Shown: one piece after another, positions 33,581-43,551 of the stretch
Position numbering within the stretch: the first letter of the stretch is position 1
How the letters are laid out: the number at the start of each line of letters is the position of its first letter
Assembly: GCF_900105835.1 (NCBI RefSeq)
Contig: NZ_LT629783.1
Location: 744,001-808,000, forward strand
Source of the DNA: Pseudomonas fragi
GTDB lineage: Bacteria > Pseudomonadota > Gammaproteobacteria > Pseudomonadales > Pseudomonadaceae
Length of the DNA: 64,000 nucleotides
Reading direction: 5' to 3'
The notes under the pieces: generated by a model
Told to the model about the DNA's origin: nothing
The model's input: only the letters and a program-made list of their open reading frames with translations
The model's database searches: none
Translations under genes and position numbers: made by a program

Positions 33581-35134
33581 ATGTCCCGGCGCCTGCCGCT
33601 GAGCCTGTTGTTGATTGCCCTCGCCGGTTGTACCGTGGGGCCGGACTTCGTGCGGCCCGAGCTGGCTGCGGATGCCGACTACGCACAACAGGCATTCACC
33701 CGCACCGTGCAGGCTGATATTGGCGCAGGGGGCGCTGCGCAACGGCTGATCGCCGGCATGGACATCCCCGGGCAATGGTGGACGCTGTTCCGCTCGCCGG
33801 AGTTGAACGCACTGGTCGAAGAGGCGTTGCGCGCCAACCCGGATGTCAGCGCCGCCCAGGCAGCCTTGCGTCAGGCCAATGAGCTGGTCTATGCCGATCA
33901 GGCGTCATTGTTTCCCTCGGTGGGCGCCAACCTGTCGAAAACCCGTGAGAAGGTCTCCGGGGCCAGTACCGGCGCTGCGTCTGCGCCGATTCTGACCCTG
34001 AGCTCCGCATCCCTGAATGTGTCGTATGCACCGGATGTCTTCGGCGGTACGCGCCGGCAAATCGAATCGTCCACGGCGCAAGCCCAATACCAACGCTTTG
34101 CGCTGGAGGCCACCTACCTCACGCTGTCCACCAATGTGGTCAATACTGCGGTGAACCTGGCGTCCCTGCGCGACCAGATCGCGGCGACCGGGCAAATCAT
34201 CCAGCTACAAAGCGACCAGCTCGACCTGCTGCAGGCGCAGCGACGCCTCGGCGCTATTGCCGATACCGATGTGCTGACCCAGCAAACCGCCCTGGCGCAA
34301 ACCCGCGCGACGCTGGCACCGTTGCAAAAGCAGTTGGCGCAAACCCGTAACCAGTTGATGGCCTACCTGGGCAGGTTCCCCAATCAGGACAAGGGCGAGC
34401 GTTTCAACCTGGTCTCTCTGCATCTGCCACAAGAATTGCCGGTGAGCCTGCCCTCGGCACTCGTCAGCCAGCGCCCGGACGTGCGTGCCGCTGAGGCGCA
34501 ACTGCATGAGGCGAGTGCCAATATTGGCGTGGCGGTGGCCAATCAATTGCCACAGTTCAGCATCACCGGCTCATTGGGTTCCACGGTGGCCAGTGGCAAC
34601 ACGCTGTTTTCCGCAGGCTCGGGCGTGTGGAGCCTGGCCGGGGCCATCGCCCAGCCGCTGTTCGATGCCGGTGCGCTTGAACACCGCAAACGGGCGGCGG
34701 TGGCGGCGTATGACCAGTCGGCGGCGCAGTACCGGGGTACGGTGATTACTGCGTTCCAGGATGTGGCCAACGTGCTCAGGGCGCTGGAGGCCGATGCCGA
34801 GGCACTCAAGCAGCAAGTGGCCGCAGAACGCTCGGCCCAGGCCAGCCTTGCGCTGGTGCAGGCGCAGTACCGCCTGGGTGCGGTGGCTTATATCAACCTG
34901 CTCACGGCGCAGCAAACCTACCAGAACACCGTGCTCACCCGGGTCCAGGCCCAGGCCGTGCGCTACAGCGACAGCGCAGCGCTGTTCCAGGCGCTGGGCG
35001 GTGGCTGGTGGAACCGCCGCGACGTTGACCCTGGCAGCAAGGGTCACCCTGACCGCTTCGGCCTGCCAACCCGGGAAGAACTGATGCCGGCCCATAACAA
35101 GACCATGCCTGCCGCCCCCACCCGGTTCGACTGA
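33581..35134 (+). CDS. RND efflux outer-membrane lipoprotein, NodT family
   Basis: A 517-residue TolC/OprM-type channel. ATG 33581 follows AGGAGGG and gives a lipoprotein signal (LLLIALAGC, Cys17) followed by TVGPDFVRPEL, the standard NodT start. Two OEP repeats follow (about 60-260 and 290-480). Gln/Ala-rich helices and RPDVRAAEAQLHEASANIGVA are typical. It is the first gene of a three-gene efflux operon, whereas in many Pseudomonas operons the channel gene comes last. Confidence 0.92.
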   Translation: MSRRLPLSLLLIALAGCTVGPDFVRPELAADADYAQQAFTRTVQADIGAGGAAQRLIAGMDIPGQWWTLFRSPELNALVEEALRANPDVSAAQAALRQANELVYADQASLFPSVGANLSKTREKVSGASTGAASAPILTLSSASLNVSYAPDVFGGTRRQIESSTAQAQYQRFALEATYLTLSTNVVNTAVNLASLRDQIAATGQIIQLQSDQLDLLQAQRRLGAIADTDVLTQQTALAQTRATLAPLQKQLAQTRNQLMAYLGRFPNQDKGERFNLVSLHLPQELPVSLPSALVSQRPDVRAAEAQLHEASANIGVAVANQLPQFSITGSLGSTVASGNTLFSAGSGVWSLAGAIAQPLFDAGALEHRKRAAVAAYDQSAAQYRGTVITAFQDVANVLRALEADAEALKQQVAAERSAQASLALVQAQYRLGAVAYINLLTAQQTYQNTVLTRVQAQAVRYSDSAALFQALGGGWWNRRDVDPGSKGHPDRFGLPTREELMPAHNKTMPAAPTRFD

Positions 35135-35162
35135 CCGGCTCACTGAAACAGCGAGTACCCCC

Positions 35163-36359
35163 ATGGCTGATGACAAGACTGCCTCTGCCCTGCCTCCCCA
35201 GCCCACTGCACCCGGCGGCCCGCGCAAGCGTCGGCTGTGGCGGCCGATGATCATCATGATCGTGGTGGTGCTGGTTATCGTGGCGATCATCGCCGGGGTC
35301 AAGTTCACCCAGATTTCAGCCCTGATCGCCCAGTCGAAACAGCCCTTGCCCGCCGCCGTAGTCACGGCCCTGAAGGTACCGTTCGACGACTGGCAGCCAA
35401 CGGTCTCCGCCATCGGCTCGATAAAGGCCGTGCGCGGGGTTGATGTGACCACCGAAGTAGGCGGCATCGTGCGCAGCATCGGCTTTGCCCCGGGCCAGGA
35501 AGTGGCCGAACAGGCGCTGCTTGTGCAATTGAATGCCGACTCGGACATCGCCCTGCTGCACTCGCTGGAAGCCACCGCGGACCTGGCCGCCATCGTCCTC
35601 AAGCGTGACCGTGCGCAACTGGCGGTCAACGCCGTGTCCCAGGCACAAGTGGACAGCGACAGCGCCGACCTCAAAGCCAAGCTGGCCGCTGCAGAGCAGC
35701 AGCGCGCACTGGTGGCGAAAAAAACCATTCGCGCCCCCTTTGCCGGGCGTATCGGGATTACCGCCGTCAACCCCGGGCAATACCTCAACCCGGGCGACAA
35801 AATCGCCACGCTGCAGACCTTCGACCCCATTTATATCGACTTCAACATGCCCCAGACCCAACTGGAAGCGATTGCCGTCGGGCAAACAGTATCGGTGAGC
35901 GCCGATGGCCTCTCCAACCAGACATTCAAGGGGCGCATCAGCACCATCGACACCCGGTTCGACCCGACCACGCGCAACATCACGGTCGAAGCCAGCGTGG
36001 CCAACCCCGGCAAAAAACTGGTGCCGGGCATGTTTGCGCGTGCGGTTGTCGACTCGGGGGCGGTGCTGCGCTACCTGACCGTGCCACAAACAGCGGTCAC
36101 CTATAACCCCTACGGCACCACCGTTTTTATCGCGTTGTCGAGCAAGAACGACAAGGGTGAAGAGGTACTTACGGCGCAACAGACCTTTATCAAGACCGGC
36201 CCGACCCGTGGCGACCAGGTCGCCATCCTGTCCGGCGTGAAGGAAGGCGACCTGTTGATCACCAGTGGCCAGATGAAACTCAAAAATGGCTCGCCGGTGC
36301 ACATCGATAACAGTGCTGCGCCGCTCAACGATGCGGCACCAACGCCTCAAGAACACTGA
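35163..36359 (+). CDS. RND efflux periplasmic adaptor (HlyD/MFP family)
   Basis: A 398-residue adaptor. One N-terminal transmembrane anchor (about 26-46, IIMIVVVLVIVAIIAGV) replaces a lipoprotein signal. A split biotinyl-lipoyl domain (EVGGIVRSIGFAPGQEV, and IRAPFAGRIGITAVNPGQY) flanks a helical hairpin, followed by beta-barrel and membrane-proximal domains. It links the inner-membrane pump to the outer-membrane channel. It lies 28 bp after the channel gene and 9 bp before the pump gene. Confidence 0.93.
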   Translation: MADDKTASALPPQPTAPGGPRKRRLWRPMIIMIVVVLVIVAIIAGVKFTQISALIAQSKQPLPAAVVTALKVPFDDWQPTVSAIGSIKAVRGVDVTTEVGGIVRSIGFAPGQEVAEQALLVQLNADSDIALLHSLEATADLAAIVLKRDRAQLAVNAVSQAQVDSDSADLKAKLAAAEQQRALVAKKTIRAPFAGRIGITAVNPGQYLNPGDKIATLQTFDPIYIDFNMPQTQLEAIAVGQTVSVSADGLSNQTFKGRISTIDTRFDPTTRNITVEASVANPGKKLVPGMFARAVVDSGAVLRYLTVPQTAVTYNPYGTTVFIALSSKNDKGEEVLTAQQTFIKTGPTRGDQVAILSGVKEGDLLITSGQMKLKNGSPVHIDNSAAPLNDAAPTPQEH

Positions 36360-36368
36360 AGGTGACCC

Positions 36369-39300
36369 ATGAAGCTCACCGATACCTTTATTCAGCGCCC
36401 GGTCTGGGCTGTGGTCGTTTCGCTGTTTATTCTTATCCTGGGGCTGCGTTCGATCTTTGAGTTGCCGGTCAACCAGTGGCCACGCACCGAAAATGCGGTG
36501 GTGACCATTACAACCGCCTACTACGGCGCCGATGCGGCCACAGTCGCCGGGTTTATCACCCAGCCCCTGGAGTCGGCGATCGCGCAGGCCCAGGGCATCG
36601 ATTATCTGTCGTCGTCGAGCATTACCGGGGTCTCGACCATTACCGCCACGCTGCGGCTGAACTTCGACGCCAGCAAGGCCCTGACCGAGATCAACACCCA
36701 GGTCAACTCGGTGAAGAACCAGCTACCGGCCCAGGCCCAGGAGCCGGTGCTGTCGGTTGCCGTCGGGCAAACCACGGATGCCATGTACCTGGGGTTCTAC
36801 AGCGACACCCTGCCCACCAATAACATCACCGATTACCTGGTACGGGTGGTCAAACCCAAGCTCGACTCGATCCAGGGCGTGCAAACCGCAGAAATCCTCG
36901 GCGGGCGCCAGTTCGCCCTGCGCGCCTGGCTGGATCCGGACAAACTGGCCGCCCATGACGTCAGCGCCCAGGACGTAGCCACGGCCCTGGCCAACAATAA
37001 CTACCTGTCTGCCGTCGGCTCGACCCGCGGGCAGATGGTCACAGTCGACCTGACCGCAGGGACCGACTTGCACACGGTGGATGAGTTCAAACGGCTGGTG
37101 ATCAAGAACAACCAGGATGCCCTGGTGTACCTGGAAGATGTCGCGACCGTGACCCTGGGCGCAGAAAGCTACGACAGCAGCGTGGCGTTTTCCGGCAAGC
37201 GTTCGGTGTTTATCGGTATCAAGGCCGCGCCCAATGCCAATATCCTCAGCGTCGCCACCAGCGTGCGCAACGCCTTCCCTGAACTGCAGGCGCAATTGCC
37301 TGCCGGCGTGCGCGGCGAAATCGTCTATGACTCCACGGCGTTCATCAACACGTCCATTGTCGAGGTGGTCAAGACCCTGGCGGAAGCCATGGTCATCGTG
37401 TCTGTGGTCATCTACCTGTTCCTCGGCTCATTGCGCGCGGTGATCGTGCCGCTGGTGGCGATACCGCTGTCGTTGGTCGGTACCTTCTTTGTCATGTACC
37501 TGCTGGGTTATTCGATCAACCTGCTGACCTTGCTGGCACTGGTTCTGGCCATTGGCCTGGTGGTGGACGACGCGATTATCGTGGTGGAAAACGTCGACCG
37601 GCATATCAAGGAGCAAGGCAAAGGCGTATTTGAAGCCGCGCTGGTGGCAGCGCGGGAACTGGGCGGCCCGATTATCGCGATGACCGTCGTGTTGATTGCC
37701 GCCTATGTACCGATCGGGCTGCGCAGCGGCCTGACGGGGGCACTGTTCAAGGAGTTCTGTTTTTCCCTGGCCGGTGCGGTAACCGTATCGGCGGTGGTGG
37801 CCTTGACGCTGTCGCCGATGATGACCTCCCGGCTGTTGAAACCCGGGCAGGATGAAGGTCGCTTCGCACGCTGGCTCGATCAGTGTTTTGACTGGTTGCG
37901 CGGGCGTTACCATCGCGTCCTGTCAGCTGGCCTGGACGTCTGGCCGGTGCTGGTGATATTTGGTTTTGTCCTGTTTGTGCTGGTTGCTGCCAGTGGCATG
38001 ACCGCCAAGAGCGAACTGTCACCGACCGAGGACCAGGGGCTGGTGTTCATGATGATCAAAGGCCCGCCGACGGCTGCGCCCCAGCAGATGGAGCGCATCG
38101 CCGACCAGGCGTTCCAGATCGCCAACAAGGAACCTGAATACGCGCAAATGTTCCAGTTGACCGGGCTGCCGGCCCTCAATCAGGGCCTGGGCGGGGTCTT
38201 GCTCAAGCCCTGGAACGAACGCACACGCTCCCAGGCCGAGCTGATCATGGACCTGCAGAAAAAATGGAATCAAGTGCCGGGGGCTACCGTCGCCGCCTTT
38301 CCATTGCCTTCGTTACCGGGCGCCCAGGGCTTGCCGGTGCAGTTTGTGATCACCACCACCGACTCGGTAGAAAACCTCAATGAAGTGGCGCAGGCGGTGA
38401 TGGCCGAGGCCCAGAAACAACAGCTGTTCTGGTTTGCCGACATGGACCTGAAACTGGACAAGCCGCAGGCCAGGCTGGTGGTCGACCGGGAAAAAATTGC
38501 CGCACTGGGCATGACCCAGGCTGATGTCGGTGCCGCCCTGTCCGCGGCTCTGGGTGGCAACTACGTAAACTACTTCTCCACCGCCGGGCGTTCGTACAAG
38601 GTCATCCCGCAAGTGCTGCAGGTTGACCGGCTCAACCCCGGGCAGATTCTCGATTACTACATCCGCACGCCCGCCGGGGTCATGATCCCGGCGCGCACCG
38701 TGGCGCATATCGAGACCTCGACCCAACCCGAGTCGATCAACCACTTCCAGCAGTTGAACTCGGCGACCCTCTCGGGCGTCAGCGGTGTGTCCCAGGGCGA
38801 GTTGCTGGCGAAGCTCAACACCATTCTTAGCAACATTGCGCCCTCCGGCTACACCTCGGACTTTTCCGGTGAGTCGCGTCAGTTCATCCAGGAGTCCGGT
38901 GGTTTTGTCGGCTTGCTGCTGTTTTCGATTTTGATCGTCTACCTGGCGCTGGCCTTCCAGTTCGAAAGCTTTCGCGATCCGGTGGTGATCCTGTTCTCGG
39001 TGCCGCCAGCACTGTTTGGTGCGCTGGCCTTTATCACCATGGGCTTTGCCTCGATCAATGTTTATACCCAGGTGGGCCTGGTGACATTGCTGGGCTTGAT
39101 CACCAAGCACGGGATCCTGATCGTGCAGTTTGCCAATGAACTGCAACGCGCTGGCCGCAGCAAGCGTGAGGCCATTGAGGAAGCCGCCGGCGTGCGTCTG
39201 CGGCCGATCCTGATGACCACGGCTGCGATGGTACTGGGCGTAGTGCCACTGGTGTGGGCTTCCGGCGCCGGCGCTGCAGGGCGCCATGACATGGGCCTGG

Positions 39301-39425
39301 TGATCTTCGCCGGGCTGTCCATCGGCACCCTGCTGACGCTGTTTATGGTGCCGGCGATGTACCTGTTTATCGGTTCCAGCCATCACCTCCAGGCGGCACA
39401 GCCATCGACCGACCCGCACGCCTGA
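36369..39425 (+). CDS. RND multidrug efflux permease (HAE-1 family)
   Basis: A 1018-residue inner-membrane pump with 12 helices and two large periplasmic loops. Proton-relay Asp pair in helix 4: LAIGLVVDDAIIVVENVDRH. Start FIQRPVWAVVVSLFILILG and C-terminal VRLRPILMTTAAMVLGVVPL are classic. Periplasmic porter domain motifs (GADAATVAGFITQPLESAI) are normal. Substrate range cannot be read from sequence. It forms a complete tripartite pump with the two upstream genes; no local repressor gene is present. Confidence 0.95.
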   Translation: MKLTDTFIQRPVWAVVVSLFILILGLRSIFELPVNQWPRTENAVVTITTAYYGADAATVAGFITQPLESAIAQAQGIDYLSSSSITGVSTITATLRLNFDASKALTEINTQVNSVKNQLPAQAQEPVLSVAVGQTTDAMYLGFYSDTLPTNNITDYLVRVVKPKLDSIQGVQTAEILGGRQFALRAWLDPDKLAAHDVSAQDVATALANNNYLSAVGSTRGQMVTVDLTAGTDLHTVDEFKRLVIKNNQDALVYLEDVATVTLGAESYDSSVAFSGKRSVFIGIKAAPNANILSVATSVRNAFPELQAQLPAGVRGEIVYDSTAFINTSIVEVVKTLAEAMVIVSVVIYLFLGSLRAVIVPLVAIPLSLVGTFFVMYLLGYSINLLTLLALVLAIGLVVDDAIIVVENVDRHIKEQGKGVFEAALVAARELGGPIIAMTVVLIAAYVPIGLRSGLTGALFKEFCFSLAGAVTVSAVVALTLSPMMTSRLLKPGQDEGRFARWLDQCFDWLRGRYHRVLSAGLDVWPVLVIFGFVLFVLVAASGMTAKSELSPTEDQGLVFMMIKGPPTAAPQQMERIADQAFQIANKEPEYAQMFQLTGLPALNQGLGGVLLKPWNERTRSQAELIMDLQKKWNQVPGATVAAFPLPSLPGAQGLPVQFVITTTDSVENLNEVAQAVMAEAQKQQLFWFADMDLKLDKPQARLVVDREKIAALGMTQADVGAALSAALGGNYVNYFSTAGRSYKVIPQVLQVDRLNPGQILDYYIRTPAGVMIPARTVAHIETSTQPESINHFQQLNSATLSGVSGVSQGELLAKLNTILSNIAPSGYTSDFSGESRQFIQESGGFVGLLLFSILIVYLALAFQFESFRDPVVILFSVPPALFGALAFITMGFASINVYTQVGLVTLLGLITKHGILIVQFANELQRAGRSKREAIEEAAGVRLRPILMTTAAMVLGVVPLVWASGAGAAGRHDMGLVIFAGLSIGTLLTLFMVPAMYLFIGSSHHLQAAQPSTDPHA

Positions 39426-39470
39426 TGAATACGGGGGGCAAGGTTGACAGGTTCGCATACGTGCTCTAGG

Positions 39471-39486
39471 TTGACGCAAACGTAAA
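39471..39486. promoter_or_regulatory. Possible MerR-type site upstream of the gntP-like operon
   Basis: TTGACGCAAACGTAAA resembles the dyad TTGACGT-N-ACGTAAA reported for MerR-type regulators of acyl-CoA metabolism (LiuR-like). It lies 54 bp before the permease ATG. The match is imperfect and by eye. Confidence 0.25.
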
Positions 39487-39539
39487 CGGAAGCCATCCCG
39501 ACCCCGTTTACCAAAACAATAATTATAAGAGAGTCACCC

Positions 39540-40925
39540 ATGAGCACGATGGCGATACTGATATCCCTTCTGTTGTTGATGTTTCTCGCCTATAGGGGCG
39601 TGACGGTGTTGATCCTGGCACCGCTGATGGCCGCCCTGGCGGTTCTGCTCAGCGGCGCCGCCGCCGATATCATGCCCACCTATACCCAGCTGTTCATGAA
39701 AGAGCTGGGGCTGTATGTGATCAAATTTTTCCCCCTGTTCATCCTCGGTGCCCTGTTCGGCAAGCTGGTCGCCGACTCCGGGGCGGCGCATACCATCGCT
39801 GACTGGTTTATGCGCAAACTGGGCCATCGCCATGCCATTCTCACCGTGGTCCTGGCCTGCGCACTGCTGACCTACGGGGGCGTGTCGCTGTTTGTGGTGG
39901 CCTTTGCCGTATACCCCATCGGCGCCGCGATTTTTCGTGAGTCCGGCACGCCAAAACGTTACATGCCTGCCGCCATCGCGCTGGGGGCCTTTACCTTCAC
40001 TATGACCGCGCTGCCGGGCGCGCCGTCGATCCAGAACTCGATTCCAACCGCGTATCTGGGCACAACCACCTTTGCCGCCCCGGGCCTGGGCATTATTGCC
40101 TCGATCGTCATGCTCTGGATGGGCAGCTGGCTGCTGCAGTCACGGGCCCGCAAGGCCATGGCCAACGGTGAAGGCTACGGCCCCCACGACGACGAAATAC
40201 CGGCCAGTGACGGGGTCAAAAGGCCCGGGCTGCTGGTCGCCCTGCTGCCGATTATTGTGGTGATCGGCCTTAACGCGGCCTTCAGCTACTGGATCCTGCC
40301 TGCGCTGGACCTCAGCGTGTTGCGTGAAGAACGCTTTGGCAATATCGACCCGCTGAGCGTCGTAGGCCTGTGGTCGGTGCTGCTGGCACTGATGTGTGCG
40401 ATCGTCTTTGTGATCCTGCTCAACTGGCGGCGCTGGGACAACCTCACGGTCACTATCAACAAGGGCACCATTGGCGCACTGCTGCCAATCTTCAACACCG
40501 CCTCGGAAGTGGCTTACGGCGCAGTGATCGCCGGCATGGCCGGGTTTGCGGTCATCAAGGACACCATCCTCAATATCTCGCCGGAGCACCCGCTGATTTC
40601 CGCCGTGCTGAGCATGAACGTGCTGGCGGGCATCACCGGTTCTTCGTCCGGCGGCCTGAGCATCGCCTTCCGTACCCTGGGCAGTGACTATCTGCGCATG
40701 ATCGAGGCCGCCGGCATCAGCCCGGATCTGTTCCACCGGGTCGCCACCATTGCTGCCGGTGGCCTGGACACCCTGCCCCATTCGGGCGCGGTGATCACCT
40801 TACTGGCGATTTGCAATCTCACCCATCGCCAGTCATATCCGCAAATTTTCATGATGACGACCGTTGTGCCCATGACCGCCTTGCTGGTGGTGATGGTGCT
40901 GGGTTCAACGTTCGGCAGCTTCTGA
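39540..40925 (+). CDS. GntP-family carboxylate permease
   Basis: A 461-residue membrane protein with about 12 hydrophobic segments. GntP-type features: N-terminal LILAPLMAALAVLLSGA, LGALFGKLVADSGAAHTIADW, and the conserved ALPGAPSIQNSIPTAYLGTT. GntP members import gluconate and other hydroxy- or keto-acids. Here the next two genes activate an acid to its CoA ester, so the substrate is more likely a short carboxylic or hydroxy acid than gluconate. First gene of the operon. Confidence 0.88.
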   Translation: MSTMAILISLLLLMFLAYRGVTVLILAPLMAALAVLLSGAAADIMPTYTQLFMKELGLYVIKFFPLFILGALFGKLVADSGAAHTIADWFMRKLGHRHAILTVVLACALLTYGGVSLFVVAFAVYPIGAAIFRESGTPKRYMPAAIALGAFTFTMTALPGAPSIQNSIPTAYLGTTTFAAPGLGIIASIVMLWMGSWLLQSRARKAMANGEGYGPHDDEIPASDGVKRPGLLVALLPIIVVIGLNAAFSYWILPALDLSVLREERFGNIDPLSVVGLWSVLLALMCAIVFVILLNWRRWDNLTVTINKGTIGALLPIFNTASEVAYGAVIAGMAGFAVIKDTILNISPEHPLISAVLSMNVLAGITGSSSGGLSIAFRTLGSDYLRMIEAAGISPDLFHRVATIAAGGLDTLPHSGAVITLLAICNLTHRQSYPQIFMMTTVVPMTALLVVMVLGSTFGSF

Positions 40926-40954
40926 TCATGGCGCATAACAACAAGGACTCGACC

Positions 40955-42592
40955 ATGCACACAGCGCACGTCTCTGCCCGCTACCCGCAATGGGATGCCC
41001 CGCAGCGTTTCAATATTGCCCGGGCCTGCTGCGACCGCTGGGCAGAGGACCCCGCACGCATTGCGATCATCGAAAAAAACGCCGATGGTTCGGTACACCA
41101 CCACAGTTTTGCAACCCTGCAACAGCACGCCAACCGCCTGGCCAATAGCCTGCGTGAACACGGTGTGCAGGCGGGGGACCGGGTCGGGATCATGCTGCCA
41201 CAGGGGCTGGAGGCCGGCACCGCGCATATTGCCCTGTACAAGCTGGGTGCCATCGCAGTGCCGCTGTTCAAGCTGTTCGGCAGCGATGCCATCGAACATC
41301 GCGCGTCGAACTGCGGCATGCGCGGGCTGATCACCGATCTGAGCGGCCTGCACAAGATCGACGGGGTACGCGCCAACCTGCCGCAATTGCAGCTGTGCTA
41401 TGTCATCGATGCTCCCGCGCAGCGTTCCGATGTGCTGGATTATCACACCCAGCTCAAGCGCCAGAGCGACCGTTTCGAGACCCTCGACACCGCAGCCCAG
41501 GACCCGGCCCTGATCATCTACACCTCCGGCACCACCGGCCACCCCAAGGGCGCGCTGCATGCCCATCGCGTGCTGCTTGGCCACCTGCCGGGGGTATGCA
41601 GCTCCCATGACGACTTCCCCCAGCCTGGCGACCGCATGTGGACCCCGGCGGACTGGGCATGGATCGGCGGTTTGCTCGACGTGCTGTTGCCCGCCTGGTA
41701 CCACGGTGTGCCCGTGGTGGCCTACCGGGCCGACAAATTTGTCGCCGAAGACGTGTTCGAGCTGATCGCTAACTTGCAGATCAAAAATGTGTTCTTCCCG
41801 CCCACCGCGCTCAAGCTGCTGCGCAGCGTGGAAAACCCGCGCCAGCGCTGGCCACTGGCGCTGCGTTCAGTGGCCAGTGGCGGCGAGTCCCTGGGTGATG
41901 AGCTGCTGGCCTGGGGCGATCATGCACTGGGGGTGCGCATCAACGAATTCTACGGCCAGACTGAATGCAACCTGGTGGTGTCCTCCTGCGCCAGCCAGGG
42001 CATCTACCGTGCCCACGCCATAGGCCGTGCAGTCGAGGGTTTCAACGTGGCCATCGTCGACGACTATGGCGTGGTCGTGCCCGCAGGTGGCTCAGGGCAT
42101 ATTGCCGTGGCCACGCCCAACGGCAGCCAGATGCTGCGCTATTGGGAAAACAGCCAGGCCACCGAGGACAAATACCTCAATGGCTGGCTGGTGACCGGCG
42201 ACAAGGGCTCGATGGATGACGACGGCTATATCTACTTTCTCGGGCGCAATGATGACGTTATCACCAGCGCCGGCTACCGCATTGGCCCCACCCCGATTGA
42301 AGACTGCCTGATCAAGCATCCGGCGGTAAAACTGGCCGCGGCCATCGGCAAGAAAGACCCGATACGCACGGAAGTGGTCAAGGCCTTTGTCGTGCTCAAC
42401 CACGGCTACGCCGCCAGCGACGATACCGTGCGCCAGCTGCAGGCCCATGTCCGCGCCCAGCTCGCCGCCCATGAGTACCCGCGGGAAATTGAGTTTCTCG
42501 ATGAACTGCCCATGACCACCACCGGCAAAATCATCCGCAAGGCCCTGCGCGAGCTTGAAGAACAACGCACTGCAATGGAGCTTGATACATGA
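40955..42592 (+). CDS. AMP-forming acyl-CoA synthetase
   Basis: A 545-residue adenylate-forming enzyme. ATP motif YTSGTTGHPKGALHAH, substrate/AMP motifs NEFYGQTECNLVVSS and GWLVTGDKGSMDDDGYIYFLGRNDDVI, and catalytic Lys in MTTTGKIIRKALRE. The overall pattern resembles short/medium-chain acyl-CoA synthetases. ATG 40955 is chosen because AAGGA lies 7 bases upstream; ATG 40928 is in frame but has no ribosome site. It follows the permease by 29 bp and overlaps the MaoC gene by 4 bp. Confidence 0.9.
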   Translation: MHTAHVSARYPQWDAPQRFNIARACCDRWAEDPARIAIIEKNADGSVHHHSFATLQQHANRLANSLREHGVQAGDRVGIMLPQGLEAGTAHIALYKLGAIAVPLFKLFGSDAIEHRASNCGMRGLITDLSGLHKIDGVRANLPQLQLCYVIDAPAQRSDVLDYHTQLKRQSDRFETLDTAAQDPALIIYTSGTTGHPKGALHAHRVLLGHLPGVCSSHDDFPQPGDRMWTPADWAWIGGLLDVLLPAWYHGVPVVAYRADKFVAEDVFELIANLQIKNVFFPPTALKLLRSVENPRQRWPLALRSVASGGESLGDELLAWGDHALGVRINEFYGQTECNLVVSSCASQGIYRAHAIGRAVEGFNVAIVDDYGVVVPAGGSGHIAVATPNGSQMLRYWENSQATEDKYLNGWLVTGDKGSMDDDGYIYFLGRNDDVITSAGYRIGPTPIEDCLIKHPAVKLAAAIGKKDPIRTEVVKAFVVLNHGYAASDDTVRQLQAHVRAQLAAHEYPREIEFLDELPMTTTGKIIRKALRELEEQRTAMELDT

Positions 42593-43056
42593 ACTTTCTA
42601 GGCAAGGCATTCGACGAAATCAGTGAAGGCGAAACCTTTGGCCAGTCACTGACCATTGATGCATCCCATATCAGCCGGGCCTGCGGCATGTTTGGCGATT
42701 TCAACCCGCTGCACAGCGATGCCGAATTCTGCGCCAACAGCCGTTTTGGCCGCCCGATCCTCCACGGCCCGATGACCAGCGCTTTTATGTCGGCCTCCAT
42801 CGGCATGTACTTCTACGGCACCGCCGTGGCCTACCTTGAGCACAATTGCCGGTTTGTCGCCCCGGTGTTCGCTGGCGACACCCTCAGCGTGCAATGGACC
42901 ATCACCCAGACCCTGGACAAACCCCGCAGCAATGGTGGCATTGCCGTGCTGCGCGGCGAGTGCAGCAACCAGCGCGGCGAACAGATCGCCGAGGCCAGCG
43001 GCAAGATTCTGCTCAGTAACCGTGCCCTGCTCGACGTGGTGCAGGCAGGCGGGTAA
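42589..43056 (+). CDS. MaoC-like hot-dog dehydratase
   Basis: A 155-residue hot-dog-fold protein. The R-specific hydratase motif is seen as ACGMFGDFNPLHSDAEFC (Asp and His of the active site), with FGRPILHGPMTSAF following. It would hydrate an enoyl-CoA or dehydrate a 3-hydroxyacyl-CoA made by the upstream synthetase. The ATGA overlap with the synthetase gene shows tight coupling. The real acyl chain is unknown. Confidence 0.88.
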   Translation: MNFLGKAFDEISEGETFGQSLTIDASHISRACGMFGDFNPLHSDAEFCANSRFGRPILHGPMTSAFMSASIGMYFYGTAVAYLEHNCRFVAPVFAGDTLSVQWTITQTLDKPRSNGGIAVLRGECSNQRGEQIAEASGKILLSNRALLDVVQAGG

Positions 43057-43200
43057 ACCGCACGCGGCCAGGCGGGCCTGTGCTGCTGCCTCAAGGCGCC
43101 AGCTCAGGTCAGTTGCAGGCCTGGGCAGCCCTTGAGCCGACTCTGCGCCCTCCACACCTGGAGCCTTGAACATTTCGTAAAAAAGCGTAGCATCCCCTCC

Positions 43201-43497
43201 ATGATTCTCGAACAGCTCAAAGCCCTGGGCAATGACACTCGCATGCAAATGATGGAGTGGCTCAAAGACCCGCTCAGCAATTTCCCGCCCCAGGACCACG
43301 GTGATCCTGCGATCGGTGTGTGCGTCACCCATTTGCAGCACAAGGCCGGCCTGTCGCCTTCTACCGCGTCGGCGCATCTGGCCATTTTGCAGCGCGCCGG
43401 GTTCGTTCTGACCACGCGTATCGGCAAGTGGACTTACTACCGACGCAATGAGCAGGCGATTAATGACTTTGCGGCTAGGCTGAAAATCGAGTTGTAA
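43201..43497 (+). CDS. ArsR family transcriptional regulator
   Basis: A 98-residue winged-helix regulator. LEQLKALGNDTRMQMMEWLK is the ArsR N-terminal helix region, and HLQHKAGLSPSTASAHLAIL the recognition helix. The metal-binding CxC of SmtB/ArsR sensors is absent, so it probably senses something other than a metal. ATG 43201 gives the standard start; an upstream in-frame ATG at 43132 adds an unlikely extension. It precedes the quinone-oxidoreductase-like gene by 54 bp. Confidence 0.87.
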   Translation: MILEQLKALGNDTRMQMMEWLKDPLSNFPPQDHGDPAIGVCVTHLQHKAGLSPSTASAHLAILQRAGFVLTTRIGKWTYYRRNEQAINDFAARLKIEL

Positions 43498-43537
43498 TTT
43501 TTACCTATACATTTCGTTATTTCGCGCAATGTAAAAA
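43498..43537. promoter_or_regulatory. Candidate ArsR operator before the oxidoreductase gene
   Basis: Inverted arms TTTTTAC (43498-43504) and GTAAAAA (43531-43537), plus an inner ACATT/AATGT pair (43509-43513 and 43528-43532). They occupy most of the gap between the ArsR gene and its presumed target. Confidence 0.35.
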
Positions 43538-43551
43538 CATGAGGAAGCCCC

